Positions 21,097-29,086 are shown, counted from the stretch's first letter. The stretch is DNA of 64,000 bases from Coriobacteriaceae bacterium (GCA_030525945.1 JAUNDT010000005.1:62001-126000); one strand, 5' to 3'. Made by a program: numbers and translations. The notes: generated by a model from the letters alone, not told the origin.

Positions 21097-21189
21097 TTAG
21101 CGCGAATGCCGCCAATACGAGACGAGCAGCGCAACGAGCACGACCGGAAGGATCACCAGTGCGGCGAACAGGATCGTGTGGAGCACCAT
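21097..21189 (-). CDS. 30-residue single-span membrane protein
   Basis: A short frame reads MVLHTILFAALV, then ILPVVLVALLVSYW, then RHSR and a TAA stop. It is one hydrophobic helix with a positive end, as expected for a small membrane protein with a cytoplasmic C-terminus. Its ATG lies six bases after the argR stop, so translation could be coupled; there is no independent strong ribosome binding site. It lies before the terminator at 20971-20999, inside the argR transcript. Function unknown. It could be a chance frame, but the uninterrupted hydrophobic composition and position argue for a real gene. Confidence 0.45.
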   Translation of the reverse strand: MVLHTILFAALVILPVVLVALLVSYWRHSR

Positions 21190-21194
21190 CGGGC

Positions 21195-21641
21195 TCACTT
21201 GCGAACGCTCCTCAGCTTGGAGATCATGGCCTCAAAGCGGTCGCCGTCCTCCGCCGTCTGCGTGATGACCAAAATGGTGTCATTGCCCGCAAGCGAGCCG
21301 AGCACATCAGGCAGATCCGCAGCGTCGATTGCGGCGGCGATGCCCAGAGCCGTGCCGGGCTGGGCCTTGATGATCACGAGATTCTCGGTACGCTGAACGC
21401 CAATCACCAGCTCGGAGACCATGCGCTGCAAATGAAGGTCCTCTGCCAGGACGTACATTCCCTCGGGGAGCTTGTGCAGGCCCATATCGGCGATGTCGCG
21501 CGACACCGTTGCCTGCGTGCAATCGAACCCTCGGAGCTTGAGCTCATCCACCAGCATGCGCTGCGTGCGAACGTCCGAGCTTCTCACGACTTCGCGAATC
21601 GCCTCCTGGCGACTGTTTCGCTTTTTTGCCATATCGACCAC
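21195..21641 (-). CDS. argR: Arginine repressor ArgR
   Basis: ArgR is a hexameric DNA-binding regulator that represses arginine synthesis genes when arginine is bound. The product is 148 residues. The N-terminal winged helix is visible (RQEAIREVVRSSDVRTQRMLVDELKLRG in outline, then FDCTQATVSRDIADMGLHK). The C-terminal oligomerisation and arginine-binding part has IIKAQPGTALGIAAAID and GNDTILVITQT. No arginine synthesis genes are in the window, so it acts in trans and probably on itself, since two ARG-box-like sites lie upstream. The start has an AAAGCGG-type site. A 30-residue membrane ORF follows immediately. Confidence 0.95.
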   Translation of the reverse strand: MVDMAKKRNSRQEAIREVVRSSDVRTQRMLVDELKLRGFDCTQATVSRDIADMGLHKLPEGMYVLAEDLHLQRMVSELVIGVQRTENLVIIKAQPGTALGIAAAIDAADLPDVLGSLAGNDTILVITQTAEDGDRFEAMISKLRSVRK

Positions 21642-21699
21642 CGCTTTCTCTCACGGTTTGCGTGCGTATGCCGACAGCATACCCTTGGGGTCTTCAAGC

Positions 21700-21785
21700 G
21701 TATACCCACAGCGGCGCCTTGCCATCAACTTGAAACATTCTCGCATAAATATCAATGTTTGGCAGCGGATGGTGAATATTTATAC
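21700..21785 (-). promoter_or_regulatory. argR promoter with two ARG-box-like sites
   Basis: On the minus strand TTGATG (21723-21728) and GTATAC (21700-21705) are 17 bases apart. Upstream are two AT-rich sites, TTGATATTTATGC (about 21743-21756) and GTATAAATATTCAC (21772-21785), each close to half or all of the ARG-box pattern TGAATAWWWATTCA. Autoregulation of argR is the likely meaning. Confidence 0.5.
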
Positions 21786-22604
21786 CTAAGGGCAGGGAAT
21801 GAGCTCACCTTCGTCGTATGCGACGCTCATAAAGCACAGGCCCTTGGCGGGAGCCGTGGGGCCCGCGGCACGGCGATCGCACGCAGCGAGGGCCTCCGCG
21901 ACCCATTCCGGGCTACGGCGACCGGTGCCCACCTCGACCAGCGTGCCCACGATCGTGCGCACCATACTGTGCAAAAACGCGTTGCCGGTAATGGTGAAGG
22001 CGATATGCTCCTCCCCCAGTGCCCGCTCGCGCGCAAAGCTCACCGAAATCACGTTGCGACACGTGGGCTTGCCCACAGCCGAGGACATCTTGCAAAAGCT
22101 CTTGAAGTCATGCTCGCCCAAGAGATGCTGGGCGCCTCGCTCCATCGCCTCCATGTCGAGCGGGAGACGGTGCCACCAGGCAACGTTGCGCGTGAGGAGC
22201 GCGGGCGCGTCACCCGTGGCGATGCGATACGTATACGTGCGCGAACGGGCGTCAAAGCGCGCCGAGAAGCCCGGGCGTGCATGGAAGACCGCGTTGAGCG
22301 CGATGTCCTGGGGAAGCAGGGCCGCCATGGCGCGCATCCAGCGACGGTGCTCGATGGCGAGCTCCGCCTCGTAGGCCGGTACGCTCACATACTGGGACAC
22401 GGCATGCACACCCGCGTCCGTACGGCCGGCGCAGGTCAGGTCGATCGGACGGCGCAAAAACGTCTCGAGTGCTCGACGAACCTCGCCGGCAACCGTGCGC
22501 AAGCCGGGCTGCTCGGCAAAACCGCAAAACTCCGCGCCGTCATATCCCAGGCGGAATACGAGGGTCCCATCAAGAACGCTCGGCTCGTCAGTATGCTCCA
22601 TCAT
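21786..22604 (-). CDS. truA: tRNA pseudouridine(38-40) synthase TruA
   Basis: TruA converts uridines 38-40 in the tRNA anticodon stem to pseudouridine. The product is 272 residues. The catalytic aspartate is in CAGRTDAGVHAVSQYV. Other family segments are LGYDGAEFCGFAEQPG at the N-terminus, SRTYTYRI, and NAFLHSMVRTIVGTLVEVG near the C-terminus. The ATG at 22604 lies eight bases after AAAGG and is preferred to the GTG at 22613. The gene follows the ECF transporter fusion in the same direction (46-base gap), an order seen in many Gram-positive bacteria, where ecfA, ecfA, ecfT and truA form the end of the ribosomal protein block. Confidence 0.96.
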   Translation of the reverse strand: MMEHTDEPSVLDGTLVFRLGYDGAEFCGFAEQPGLRTVAGEVRRALETFLRRPIDLTCAGRTDAGVHAVSQYVSVPAYEAELAIEHRRWMRAMAALLPQDIALNAVFHARPGFSARFDARSRTYTYRIATGDAPALLTRNVAWWHRLPLDMEAMERGAQHLLGEHDFKSFCKMSSAVGKPTCRNVISVSFARERALGEEHIAFTITGNAFLHSMVRTIVGTLVEVGTGRRSPEWVAEALAACDRRAAGPTAPAKGLCFMSVAYDEGELIPCP

Positions 22605-22650
22605 ATTCGACACCTTTCAGACGCGCGTGAGCGGGCACGGCGCGCGGGAA

Positions 22651-25140
22651 TTACAGCAGGACACACAGGATGATACAGGCAAACCCGATCGCCAGCGCCC
22701 ATCGATCTTGCATGGCGAGCGGCCGCGGTGAGGGCAGGCGACCGGCGGCGGACGCGTCGTAGCAACGGGCCGCCATAGCGTCGGCGAGCCGGTCGGCGCG
22801 GCGGAACAAGCCGATCATGAGCGGCGTGAGCACCGAGGACCACACGCCGATGCGCTGCACCAGCGTCCCTTCGTCAAAGCGCGCACCGCGGGCCCGTTGG
22901 GCAAGCCGAATACGGCCGAGCTCCTCGCTCACCAGCGGGATGAAACGCAGTGCTAGCGAGAGCACCATGCCGAGCGGGGCGACGGGAACGCCCAGGCGTG
23001 CAAGCGGACGCATAAGGCGAATGGCGGCGTCGCTGATTTGCGTGCCCGTTGTGGACGATGCGACGCACAGAGAAAACCCCACCAAAAGAAGGATGCGGGC
23101 CACCGCCATGAGGCCGCGCTGCATCCCCAGCTCGCTGATGCCCACGGCGCCCGCCAGAACGAGGTCGGCCGAACCATCGCACGAAATCATGTTGGCGAGC
23201 AACGTGAAGGCAAGCACGATCGCTACGGGGCGCATACCGCGCGCCACCGATTGGACCCTAAGTCCCGCCGCATGCAGGCACGCCGCCAGCACGATGAACC
23301 AAGGGATGAGCGACGGCAGGCCGGCGGACATGAACACGCCTGCGGTGGCGGCGAACAGCAGGGTCACTTTTACGCGCGCGTCAATGCGAGCGAGAGGTGT
23401 ATCCGCCACATAGCCGCCAAAGGGCTTCAGAAGCGTTCTAGAGCCGCGTTTTGACCGCGTCGCAGGGTTGCGTCCATTGTTGCCTGCAATAGCCGAAATC
23501 AGCCCATCCCGATCGCCCACGCTCGAAGCGGCGGAGTCGGGCACCCCCACTTCGGACACGTGGCCATCCGCGAGGACGAGCTCCCGTGTTGCGACTCTCG
23601 TCCATTCCTCAATGTCATGCGTGATGACGAGAATCGCCTTGCCCTCCTGCGCCAAGGCTCGAACCAGGCCGCACGCGAATGCGCGGCCTCGCTCATCAAG
23701 CGCCGCCGTCGGCTCATCAAAAATGTACGCCGGCGCATCCAGGGACACGACCGACGCGAGCGCAACGCGGCGCGCCTGCCCGCCCGAGAGCTCAAAGGGG
23801 AACCGATTGAGGAGACCCGCATCCAGACCGACCAGGTCAACCGCTCGTTGGACGGCAGCCTCGAGAACAGACCCCGTTAGCCCGGCGTTGCGCGGGGCAT
23901 ACGCGATCTCGTCGAACACCGTATCGAGGAAGAACTGCGACTCGGGATTTTGGAACGCGAGCCCCACCGATGCAGGGCTTGTAGGAGCGCCCGCCACGAA
24001 GACCTCGCCCGCGTCAGGATCGCACAGACCCGCTGCAATCGAGGCCAGGGTCGACTTGCCCGCGCCGGACGCGCCCCGAAGCACGGCGACATCGCCCGCG
24101 CGGAGCGTGAAGCTCACGTCTTTGAGAACGCTCTTATTGTCGTGGGAGAAGGAGACATGGCGCAATTCGAGTGCGGCGGTACCGGGCGCAGTCTCCGCGA
24201 CGTTGCAGGGTGCTGGATCTGCAGGCGGCTCACGTGTCGGATCTGCAACTGGCTCATGTGTCGAATCTGAAAGGGGCTCACGCGCCGGCCCCGCAACTGG
24301 CTCTGTAACCAACTCATGTGCTGACCCCGCAACCGGCTCATGCACAGCCCTTTCAACGGGCTCTAGCAAGGAAGCGGCGGAAGGCTCGGGGACCGGCCCA
24401 ACGACCGAATCCGCACCTTCGCAACGCTTCGGACCGCATTTAGCCGTGTGCGGAGACGCGACCCCCGATGCAACATCCCTCTCGGAGAAATCGGAGCCAA
24501 CCCCCTCCCCCTGCAGATGGATCACGCGATCGGCGAGCTCAATTTCGAAGCTATCGTGCGTGATGAGAACAATACCCAACCCGCGTGCATGGGCCAATTG
24601 ATCGAACAGTTCACGCATTAAAGCACGAGCATGCGAATCGAGCTGGGCCGTCGGCTCGTCAAGCACCAGGTACTCCGGCTGCATGGCCAGAACGCCAGCC
24701 AGGGCAATGCGCTGCTGCTCTCCACCCGATAACTCGGTCGTTAGGCGCTGCTCAAAGGAGCTCATGCCCACCAGTGCGAGCGCCTCGCGAACCCGAGAGG
24801 CTACCGCCGCATCATCCAGCCCAAGGTTGCGCGGGCCGAACGCCACCTCGTCATAGACGAGCGAGGAGACAATTTGATCTGAAGGGTCCTGACCCAGGCG
24901 ACCAACGAGCGCGCGAACTCGCAGCCGTTCCAGCTCACTGACGGCGGGATCGTGACCATCCACGACCACGCGCCCATCGTCAACAAGCTGACTTGCGCTC
25001 ATTACGCGCCCCAGCGAAGACTTGCCGCATCCGTTCTCCCCCACAAGCGCCACAATTTCCCCTGGAGCCACCAAATGCGACACCCCACGCAAAACCGCAA
25101 CCCCGTCATATGCAACAGACACGTCCTGAACTTCAAGCAC
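22651..25140 (-). CDS. ECF transporter module fused in one chain: EcfA-EcfA'-EcfT
   Basis: Energy-coupling factor modules drive vitamin or metal uptake with separate S components. Usually two ATPases and one T protein are separate chains. Here one 829-residue protein holds all three. The first ATPase spans 1-215 (GENGCGKSS at 34, LSGGEQQR at 138, LVLDEPTAQLD at 158). A repetitive Pro/Glu/His linker spans about 225-315. The second ATPase spans 322-535 (GASGAGKST at 356, LSGGQARR at 451, IFDEPTAALD at 473). A T-like membrane domain spans about 575-829, with about five to six helices and the coupling segment AQRARGARFDEG. All catalytic motifs are intact. No S component is adjacent, so substrates are unknown. 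Confidence 0.93.
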   Translation of the reverse strand: MLEVQDVSVAYDGVAVLRGVSHLVAPGEIVALVGENGCGKSSLGRVMSASQLVDDGRVVVDGHDPAVSELERLRVRALVGRLGQDPSDQIVSSLVYDEVAFGPRNLGLDDAAVASRVREALALVGMSSFEQRLTTELSGGEQQRIALAGVLAMQPEYLVLDEPTAQLDSHARALMRELFDQLAHARGLGIVLITHDSFEIELADRVIHLQGEGVGSDFSERDVASGVASPHTAKCGPKRCEGADSVVGPVPEPSAASLLEPVERAVHEPVAGSAHELVTEPVAGPAREPLSDSTHEPVADPTREPPADPAPCNVAETAPGTAALELRHVSFSHDNKSVLKDVSFTLRAGDVAVLRGASGAGKSTLASIAAGLCDPDAGEVFVAGAPTSPASVGLAFQNPESQFFLDTVFDEIAYAPRNAGLTGSVLEAAVQRAVDLVGLDAGLLNRFPFELSGGQARRVALASVVSLDAPAYIFDEPTAALDERGRAFACGLVRALAQEGKAILVITHDIEEWTRVATRELVLADGHVSEVGVPDSAASSVGDRDGLISAIAGNNGRNPATRSKRGSRTLLKPFGGYVADTPLARIDARVKVTLLFAATAGVFMSAGLPSLIPWFIVLAACLHAAGLRVQSVARGMRPVAIVLAFTLLANMISCDGSADLVLAGAVGISELGMQRGLMAVARILLLVGFSLCVASSTTGTQISDAAIRLMRPLARLGVPVAPLGMVLSLALRFIPLVSEELGRIRLAQRARGARFDEGTLVQRIGVWSSVLTPLMIGLFRRADRLADAMAARCYDASAAGRLPSPRPLAMQDRWALAIGFACIILCVLL
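24210..24365 (-). repeat. 24-base minisatellite coding for the ECF linker
   Basis: Imperfect tandem units of 24 bases, plus one 12-base half unit, encode eight-residue repeats of the type EPVADPTR/HEPVAGSA. The period is a multiple of three, so length change would keep the reading frame. The repeat lies exactly between the two ATPase domains. Confidence 0.7.
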
Positions 25141-25211
25141 AATAAACCTCCCTTCAGTCTACGTAATGGAACCATTGATGCATTTGCCTGGGCGGTGGGT
25201 GCCCTAGCTCC

Positions 25212-25318
25212 TGTCGTGGGATATGTTACTCCCTGCTCAAACAGTCCTGCTCGCACGGAGGACCCACTGGGTCCTCCGGCTCGTGCGGAACTCGCATTGA
25301 GCAACATATCCCACGACA
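25212..25318. repeat. Palindromic element 1 (shared core, private arms)
   Basis: The outer arms TGTCGTGGGATATGTT (25212-25227) and its exact complement (25303-25318) continue as GCTCAA/TTGAGC after a seven-base bulge. The inner 56 bases contain, on the minus strand, the core GAGTTCCGCACG...GGAGGACCC-AGT-GGGTCCTCC...GCAGGACTGT. The same core occurs in elements 2 and 3, but the arms are unrelated. No coding frame is supported inside. Confidence 0.8.
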
Positions 25319-25333
25319 TGAGACGCGCACGTT

Positions 25334-25467
25334 CCTCCGCCCGCCCTCGCCGGCGTATATCGTTCCGAACGAGTTCCGCACGCAAAGGAGAGCCCAGTGG
25401 GCTCTCCGTCTTGCGCAGGACTGTCCGAAGTATCGGAACGATATACGCCGGCGAGGGCGGGCGGAGG
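25334..25467. repeat. Palindromic element 2 (35-bp perfect arms)
   Basis: The arms at 25334-25368 and 25433-25467 are perfectly complementary over 35 bp. Between them, 25371-25424 carries the shared core on the plus strand, with the central hairpin GGAGAGCCC-AGT-GGGCTCTCC. It lies 15 bases from element 1 and in the opposite core orientation. The pair occupies the space between the rplQ terminator and the ECF gene. Confidence 0.85.
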
Positions 25468-25483
25468 AGCCCACTCAAGATGC

Positions 25484-25510
25484 AAAAAGGGGCACGCGAA
25501 CGTGCCCCTT
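25484..25510 (-). terminator. Terminator at the end of the infA-rplQ unit
   Basis: A 10-bp stem (AAGGGGCACG and complement) with a CGAA tetraloop is followed on the minus strand by TTTTTGCA. It ends the alpha-operon transcript 28 bases after the rplQ stop. Confidence 0.9.
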
Positions 25511-25538
25511 CCGCAATGCGATGCTCGAATAGCAAATG

Positions 25539-26045
25539 CTACTCGGCGGTCTCCTCGGCAGCAGCCTCAGTGGCCTCGGTCTCGACGACCTCAGCGGCCT
25601 CCTCGACAGCCTCGTCCTTCTTGACGACCTTGGGAGCAGCGGCCTTCTTAGCCGGAGCAGCCTTCTTGACCTTAGGAGTGCAAGGCTCGGAGACGATCTC
25701 GATGATGACCATCTCGGCGCAGTCGCCCTTGCGCGGACCGAGCTTCATGATACGGGTGTAACCGCCGTTGCGGTCCTGCCACATACCCTGAGCGGCCTTG
25801 TCGAAGATCTCGGCAACGAGGTTCTTGTCGCCGAGCTTGGCGATGGCAAGACGACGAGAGTGCAGGTCACCCTTCTTAGCCCAGGTGATGATCGGCTCAA
25901 CGTAGGAGCGGAGAGCCTTGGCACGGGTCTCGGTGGTCTTGATGCGATCGTTCTCGAAGAGCGCCTTGGCAAGGCTCTTCTTCATGGCCTTGGTGTGGCT
26001 GGCGTCAGTGCCGAGCTTCAGGCCTTTCTTCTTGTTGTGACGCAT
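25539..26045 (-). CDS. rplQ: 50S ribosomal protein L17 with acidic Ala-rich tail
   Basis: L17 binds 23S rRNA near the exit of the peptide tunnel. The product is 168 residues against about 120-130 usually. Residues 1-120 are normal (MRHNKKKGLKLGTDASHTKAM at the start, then NGGYTRIMKLGPRKGD). Residues 125-168 form an extension: a lysine/alanine block followed by EEAAEVVETEATEAAAEETAE. A similar tail is on L31 in this window. It is the last gene of the alpha operon, right after rpoA. Confidence 0.97.
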   Translation of the reverse strand: MRHNKKKGLKLGTDASHTKAMKKSLAKALFENDRIKTTETRAKALRSYVEPIITWAKKGDLHSRRLAIAKLGDKNLVAEIFDKAAQGMWQDRNGGYTRIMKLGPRKGDCAEMVIIEIVSEPCTPKVKKAAPAKKAAAPKVVKKDEAVEEAAEVVETEATEAAAEETAE

Positions 26046-26072
26046 GGTCTAGTTCTCCTCTATACCTAGGGT

Positions 26073-27014
26073 TTAAGCCTTGAGGCTCAGACCCATGGAC
26101 TCAAGCTTGTCCTTGACTTCCTCAATCGACTTCACGCCGAAGTTGCGGATGTTCAGCAGGTCGTTCTCGGAGAACTCGACCAGCTGGCGCACGGAGTGGA
26201 TGCTCGCGCGCTTGAGGCAGTTGTAGGAGCGGACGGAGAGGTCCAGGTCCTCAATCTGCTTATCAAGCTCAGCGTTATCGCTCGTGGCCTCGGGGGCGAA
26301 GATAGAGATCTCCTCCTCGGCCTCGGGCTCGTCGGCCAGGGTCATGAACGCAGCCATGTGCTGGTTGATGATGTTGGCCGCCTGCACCACGGCGTCACGC
26401 GGGTCAACGGCACCGTTCGTCTCGATCTCGAGGACGAGACGATCGTAGTCGGTGTGCTGACCAACGCGGCAAGCCTCAACGAGCTTGGCGCAGCGCTTAA
26501 CCGGCGAGAACAGGGAGTCGACATTGATGATGCCGATCGGGTCGTTCTCGCGCTTGTTCTGCTCGTAGGACACATAGCCGCGGCCATACCCGATGCGCAT
26601 GCTCATGGTGAGGTGACCGCCCTCGGTGAGGGTGGCGATGTGCTGCTCGGGGTTGACGAGCTCGAACTCGGACGGGATGAAGAAGTCGGCACCGGTAACC
26701 TCACAGGGACCGTCGACCGAGATGGTCGCGGTGCCCTCGTCGGTGGTACCGAGTGTGCGGAACACGAGACCCTTCACGTTCAGAACGATGTCGGTGACAT
26801 CCTCGACCATGTTGGGAATCGTGGTGAACTCGTGCTGGGCGCCATCGATCTGGATGGCCTCAACGGCTGCACCCTCGAGCGAGGACAGCAGCACGCGGCG
26901 CAGGGAATTACCCAGCGTGTCGCCATACCCGCGCTCCAGAGGCTCGACGGAGACGCGAGCGGCAGTGTCGCTGATCTCCTCGACGTGAACCTGGGGCCTG
27001 ATGAATTCGGACAT
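26073..27014 (-). CDS. rpoA: RNA polymerase alpha subunit
   Basis: Alpha starts assembly of the core polymerase, and its C-terminal domain touches UP elements and activators. The product is 313 residues. The N-terminal dimer domain shows ERGYGDTLGNSLRRVLLSS near residue 28. The C-terminal domain has LDLSVRSYNCLKRASI and the helix NIRNFGVKSIEEVKDKL, with the DNA-contact arginine and glycine-lysine positions in place. The gene sits between rpsD and rplQ in the standard alpha-operon order, with a 28-base gap to rplQ. Confidence 0.98.
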   Translation of the reverse strand: MSEFIRPQVHVEEISDTAARVSVEPLERGYGDTLGNSLRRVLLSSLEGAAVEAIQIDGAQHEFTTIPNMVEDVTDIVLNVKGLVFRTLGTTDEGTATISVDGPCEVTGADFFIPSEFELVNPEQHIATLTEGGHLTMSMRIGYGRGYVSYEQNKRENDPIGIINVDSLFSPVKRCAKLVEACRVGQHTDYDRLVLEIETNGAVDPRDAVVQAANIINQHMAAFMTLADEPEAEEEISIFAPEATSDNAELDKQIEDLDLSVRSYNCLKRASIHSVRQLVEFSENDLLNIRNFGVKSIEEVKDKLESMGLSLKA

Positions 27015-27043
27015 GTAATACCTCCAGCGTAGCGCGCAAACGA

Positions 27044-27640
27044 TTACTTCGAGTAAAGCTCGACGATGAGCTGCTCGTTGATATCGCCGCTGATCTGGTC
27101 ACGAGAAGGCAGCGAGACAACGTTGCCGGACAGCTTCTCGATGTCGACCTCGAGCCAACCAGGAACCTGGAAGCGCTCGGAGGAGATGAGGGCCTCCTTG
27201 ATGGGGAGAAGATCGCGGAACTTCTCGCCAACGGCGACGACGTCGCCGGCCTTCACGCGGTAGGACGGGATGTCAACGCGCTTGCCGTTCACGGTGAAGT
27301 GACCGTGACGGACCGTCTGACGAGCCTCCTTGCGGGTGCGAGCGAAGCCAAGGCGGAACACGACGTTGTCGAGACGAGTCTCGAGGATGGTCATGAGGTT
27401 CTCACCGGTAACGCCGTCCATGCGGAGAGCGTTCTCGTAGTAGTGGTGGAACTGCTTCTCAAGAACACCGTAGATGAACTTGACCTTCTGCTTCTCGCGC
27501 AGCTGCATGCCGTACTCGGATTCCTTGCGACGGCGCTTGGGCTGGCGGATAGATTCCTTCTTGCTGCTGTAGCCCAGCTCCACGGGATCGATCCCGAGCT
27601 GGCGGCAGCGCTTGAGAACCGGAGTCCTGTCGATTGCCAT
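27044..27640 (-). CDS. rpsD: 30S ribosomal protein S4 (cysteine-poor form)
   Basis: S4 is a primary 16S rRNA binder and part of the mRNA entry helicase site; in several bacteria it also represses its own operon. The product is 198 residues. The S4 domain is seen as LETRLDNVVFRLGFARTRK, then ARQTVRHGHFTVNGKRVDIPSY. The N-terminus has one cysteine only, so this is the zinc-free form, unlike L31, L36 and S14 in this window. It lies between rpsK and rpoA. Confidence 0.97.
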   Translation of the reverse strand: MAIDRTPVLKRCRQLGIDPVELGYSSKKESIRQPKRRRKESEYGMQLREKQKVKFIYGVLEKQFHHYYENALRMDGVTGENLMTILETRLDNVVFRLGFARTRKEARQTVRHGHFTVNGKRVDIPSYRVKAGDVVAVGEKFRDLLPIKEALISSERFQVPGWLEVDIEKLSGNVVSLPSRDQISGDINEQLIVELYSK

Positions 27641-27659
27641 AGTAAATCGATCCTTTCAG

Positions 27660-28067
27660 TTACACGCGGCGACGCTTCTTGGGGCGGCAGCCGTTGTGCG
27701 GGATGGGGGTCTTGTCCTGGATGCTGGAGACCTCGAGGCCGGCGGCCTGGAGGGAGCGGATCGCGGTCTCACGGCCCGAACCGGGGCCCTTCACGAAGAC
27801 GGCGACCTTGTGCATACCGTGCTCCATAGCGGCCTTGGCGCAAGCCTCGGCGGCCATCTGGGCGGCAAAGGGCGTCGACTTACGGGAGCCCTTGAAGCCC
27901 ACGGTACCAGCGGACTGCCAGGCGATGACGTTGCCCGCGGGATCGGTGATGGAAACAATGGTGTTGTTGAACGTAGAACGGATGTGAGCCTGACCCACGG
28001 AGATGTTCTTACGATCGGCGCGCTTCACACGGGTAGCGGCGCCACGCTTGTTCTTTGCAGTAGCCAT
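27660..28067 (-). CDS. rpsK: 30S ribosomal protein S11
   Basis: S11 forms the platform of the small subunit near the mRNA exit and the Shine-Dalgarno helix. The product is 135 residues, with the family segments [34 protein letters not shown] and a C-terminal [13 protein letters not shown]. Spacing to rpsM (16 bases) and rpsD (19 bases) fits one transcript. Confidence 0.97.
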   Translation of the reverse strand: MATAKNKRGAATRVKRADRKNISVGQAHIRSTFNNTIVSITDPAGNVIAWQSAGTVGFKGSRKSTPFAAQMAAEACAKAAMEHGMHKVAVFVKGPGSGRETAIRSLQAAGLEVSSIQDKTPIPHNGCRPKKRRRV

Positions 28068-28083
28068 GATGCGTCAGTCTCCC

Positions 28084-28458
28084 TTATTTCTTCTTCTTGG
28101 CACCGATCTGACGCTTCGGACCCTTGCGGGTACGAGCGTTGGTGTGGGTGCGCTGACCGCGAACAGGGAGACCCTTGCGGTGACGCAGGCCGCGGTTGCA
28201 GCCGATGTCCATGAGGCGCTTGATGTTCTGAGCGCGATCGCGGCGGAGGTCACCCTCGACCATGATGGCGTTCTTGTCGATGTAATCACGGATGGCAGAA
28301 ATCTGCTCCTCGGTGAGGTCCTTGATGCGAGTGCCATCGGCAATGTTGAGCTCGGCGCACATCTTCGCTGCGGTGGTGCGGCCGATGCCGTAGATGTAGG
28401 TCAGACCAATCTCCGCACGCTTCTCGTTCGGAAGGTCGACACCGTTAATACGGGCCAC
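28084..28458 (-). CDS. rpsM: 30S ribosomal protein S13
   Basis: S13 sits in the head of the small subunit and contacts the P-site tRNA and bridge B1. The product is 124 residues, beginning [21 protein letters not shown] in outline. It has the helix-hairpin-helix [13 protein letters not shown], the conserved [19 protein letters not shown] block and a basic KKKK tail. It follows rpmJ by 15 bases. Confidence 0.97.
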   Translation of the reverse strand: MARINGVDLPNEKRAEIGLTYIYGIGRTTAAKMCAELNIADGTRIKDLTEEQISAIRDYIDKNAIMVEGDLRRDRAQNIKRLMDIGCNRGLRHRKGLPVRGQRTHTNARTRKGPKRQIGAKKKK

Positions 28459-28473
28459 TGTGGATCTCCTCTC

Positions 28474-28587
28474 TTAGCCCTGGCGCTGCTTGTGGCGCGG
28501 GTTCTCGCAAATCACGAGGACCTTGCCATGGCGGCGGATGATTTTGCACTTATCGCACATCTTCTTGACGGAAGGGCGTACCTTCAT
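28474..28587 (-). CDS. rpmJ: 50S ribosomal protein L36 (zinc form)
   Basis: A 37-residue protein: [20 protein letters not shown], then [17 protein letters not shown]. The pattern CDKC...C...H is the zinc ribbon of the C+ form. L36 fills a pocket of 23S rRNA in the large subunit. The start at 28587 has AAAGGAAG upstream. It lies between infA and rpsM as in most bacteria, with a long gap (about 150 bases) to infA. Confidence 0.96.
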   Translation of the reverse strand: MKVRPSVKKMCDKCKIIRRHGKVLVICENPRHKQRQG

Positions 28588-28735
28588 CGTTCTTCCTTTC
28601 GGTAGTGCTCAAGCTACAAGGTGGAATGTTATCTACTCGCCCAGCCGCAGGCGTTTATAACGAATGGCTGGAAGCCCCGGCAGACTCAAAGGGGCAGAGC
28701 GCTCCCCTTCTTGCCCAACGAGGCGAAGACTATCG

Positions 28736-28963
28736 CTACTTATAGCGATAGGTGATGCGACCGCGGGTCAGGTCGTACGGAGACAGCTCCACAACAACCT
28801 TGTCACCCGGCAGAATGCGGATGTAGTTCATGCGGATCTTGCCCGAAATGGAGCAGAGAACCGAATGACCGTTCTCAAGCTCAACGCGGAACATGGCGTT
28901 CGGCAGCGGCTCGGTGACCGTGCCTTCAAGCTCGATGGCGTCTTCCTTCTTCACGTGCAGCAT
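28736..28963 (-). CDS. infA: Translation initiation factor IF-1
   Basis: IF-1 blocks the A site during initiation. The product is a 75-residue OB-fold protein: [40 protein letters not shown] and a C-terminal RGRITYRYK. An upstream in-frame codon at 29041 would add 26 unrelated residues; the start at 28963 matches the family. It normally follows map directly, but here it is separated from map by a 1.6-kb AT-rich island, and it has its own promoter-like site. It starts the transcript that runs to rplQ. Confidence 0.96.
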   Translation of the reverse strand: MLHVKKEDAIELEGTVTEPLPNAMFRVELENGHSVLCSISGKIRMNYIRILPGDKVVVELSPYDLTRGRITYRYK

Positions 28964-29043
28964 CTTTCTCTCGAAAACGACAGCAACAGTGCATGATACA
29001 GCATGCACAAGCAGCAATCGAGTATTACTCAATCGCTTCACAA

Positions 29044-29049
29044 ATTATA
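29044..29049 (-). promoter_or_regulatory. Candidate -10 box for the infA-rplQ unit
   Basis: A perfect TATAAT on the minus strand lies about 81 bases before infA. There is no strong -35; TTAAAA is 19 bases upstream. A local promoter is needed because a terminator separates infA from map. Confidence 0.45.
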
Positions 29050-29086
29050 CTATCCGAGCAAGCATCTTTTTTAATAGGAAAAGCGC

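Noticed and set aside
25002-25535. ORFs running through palindromic elements 1 and 2
   Set aside because: Symmetry of the palindromes yields similar frames on both strands; no start site or family support.
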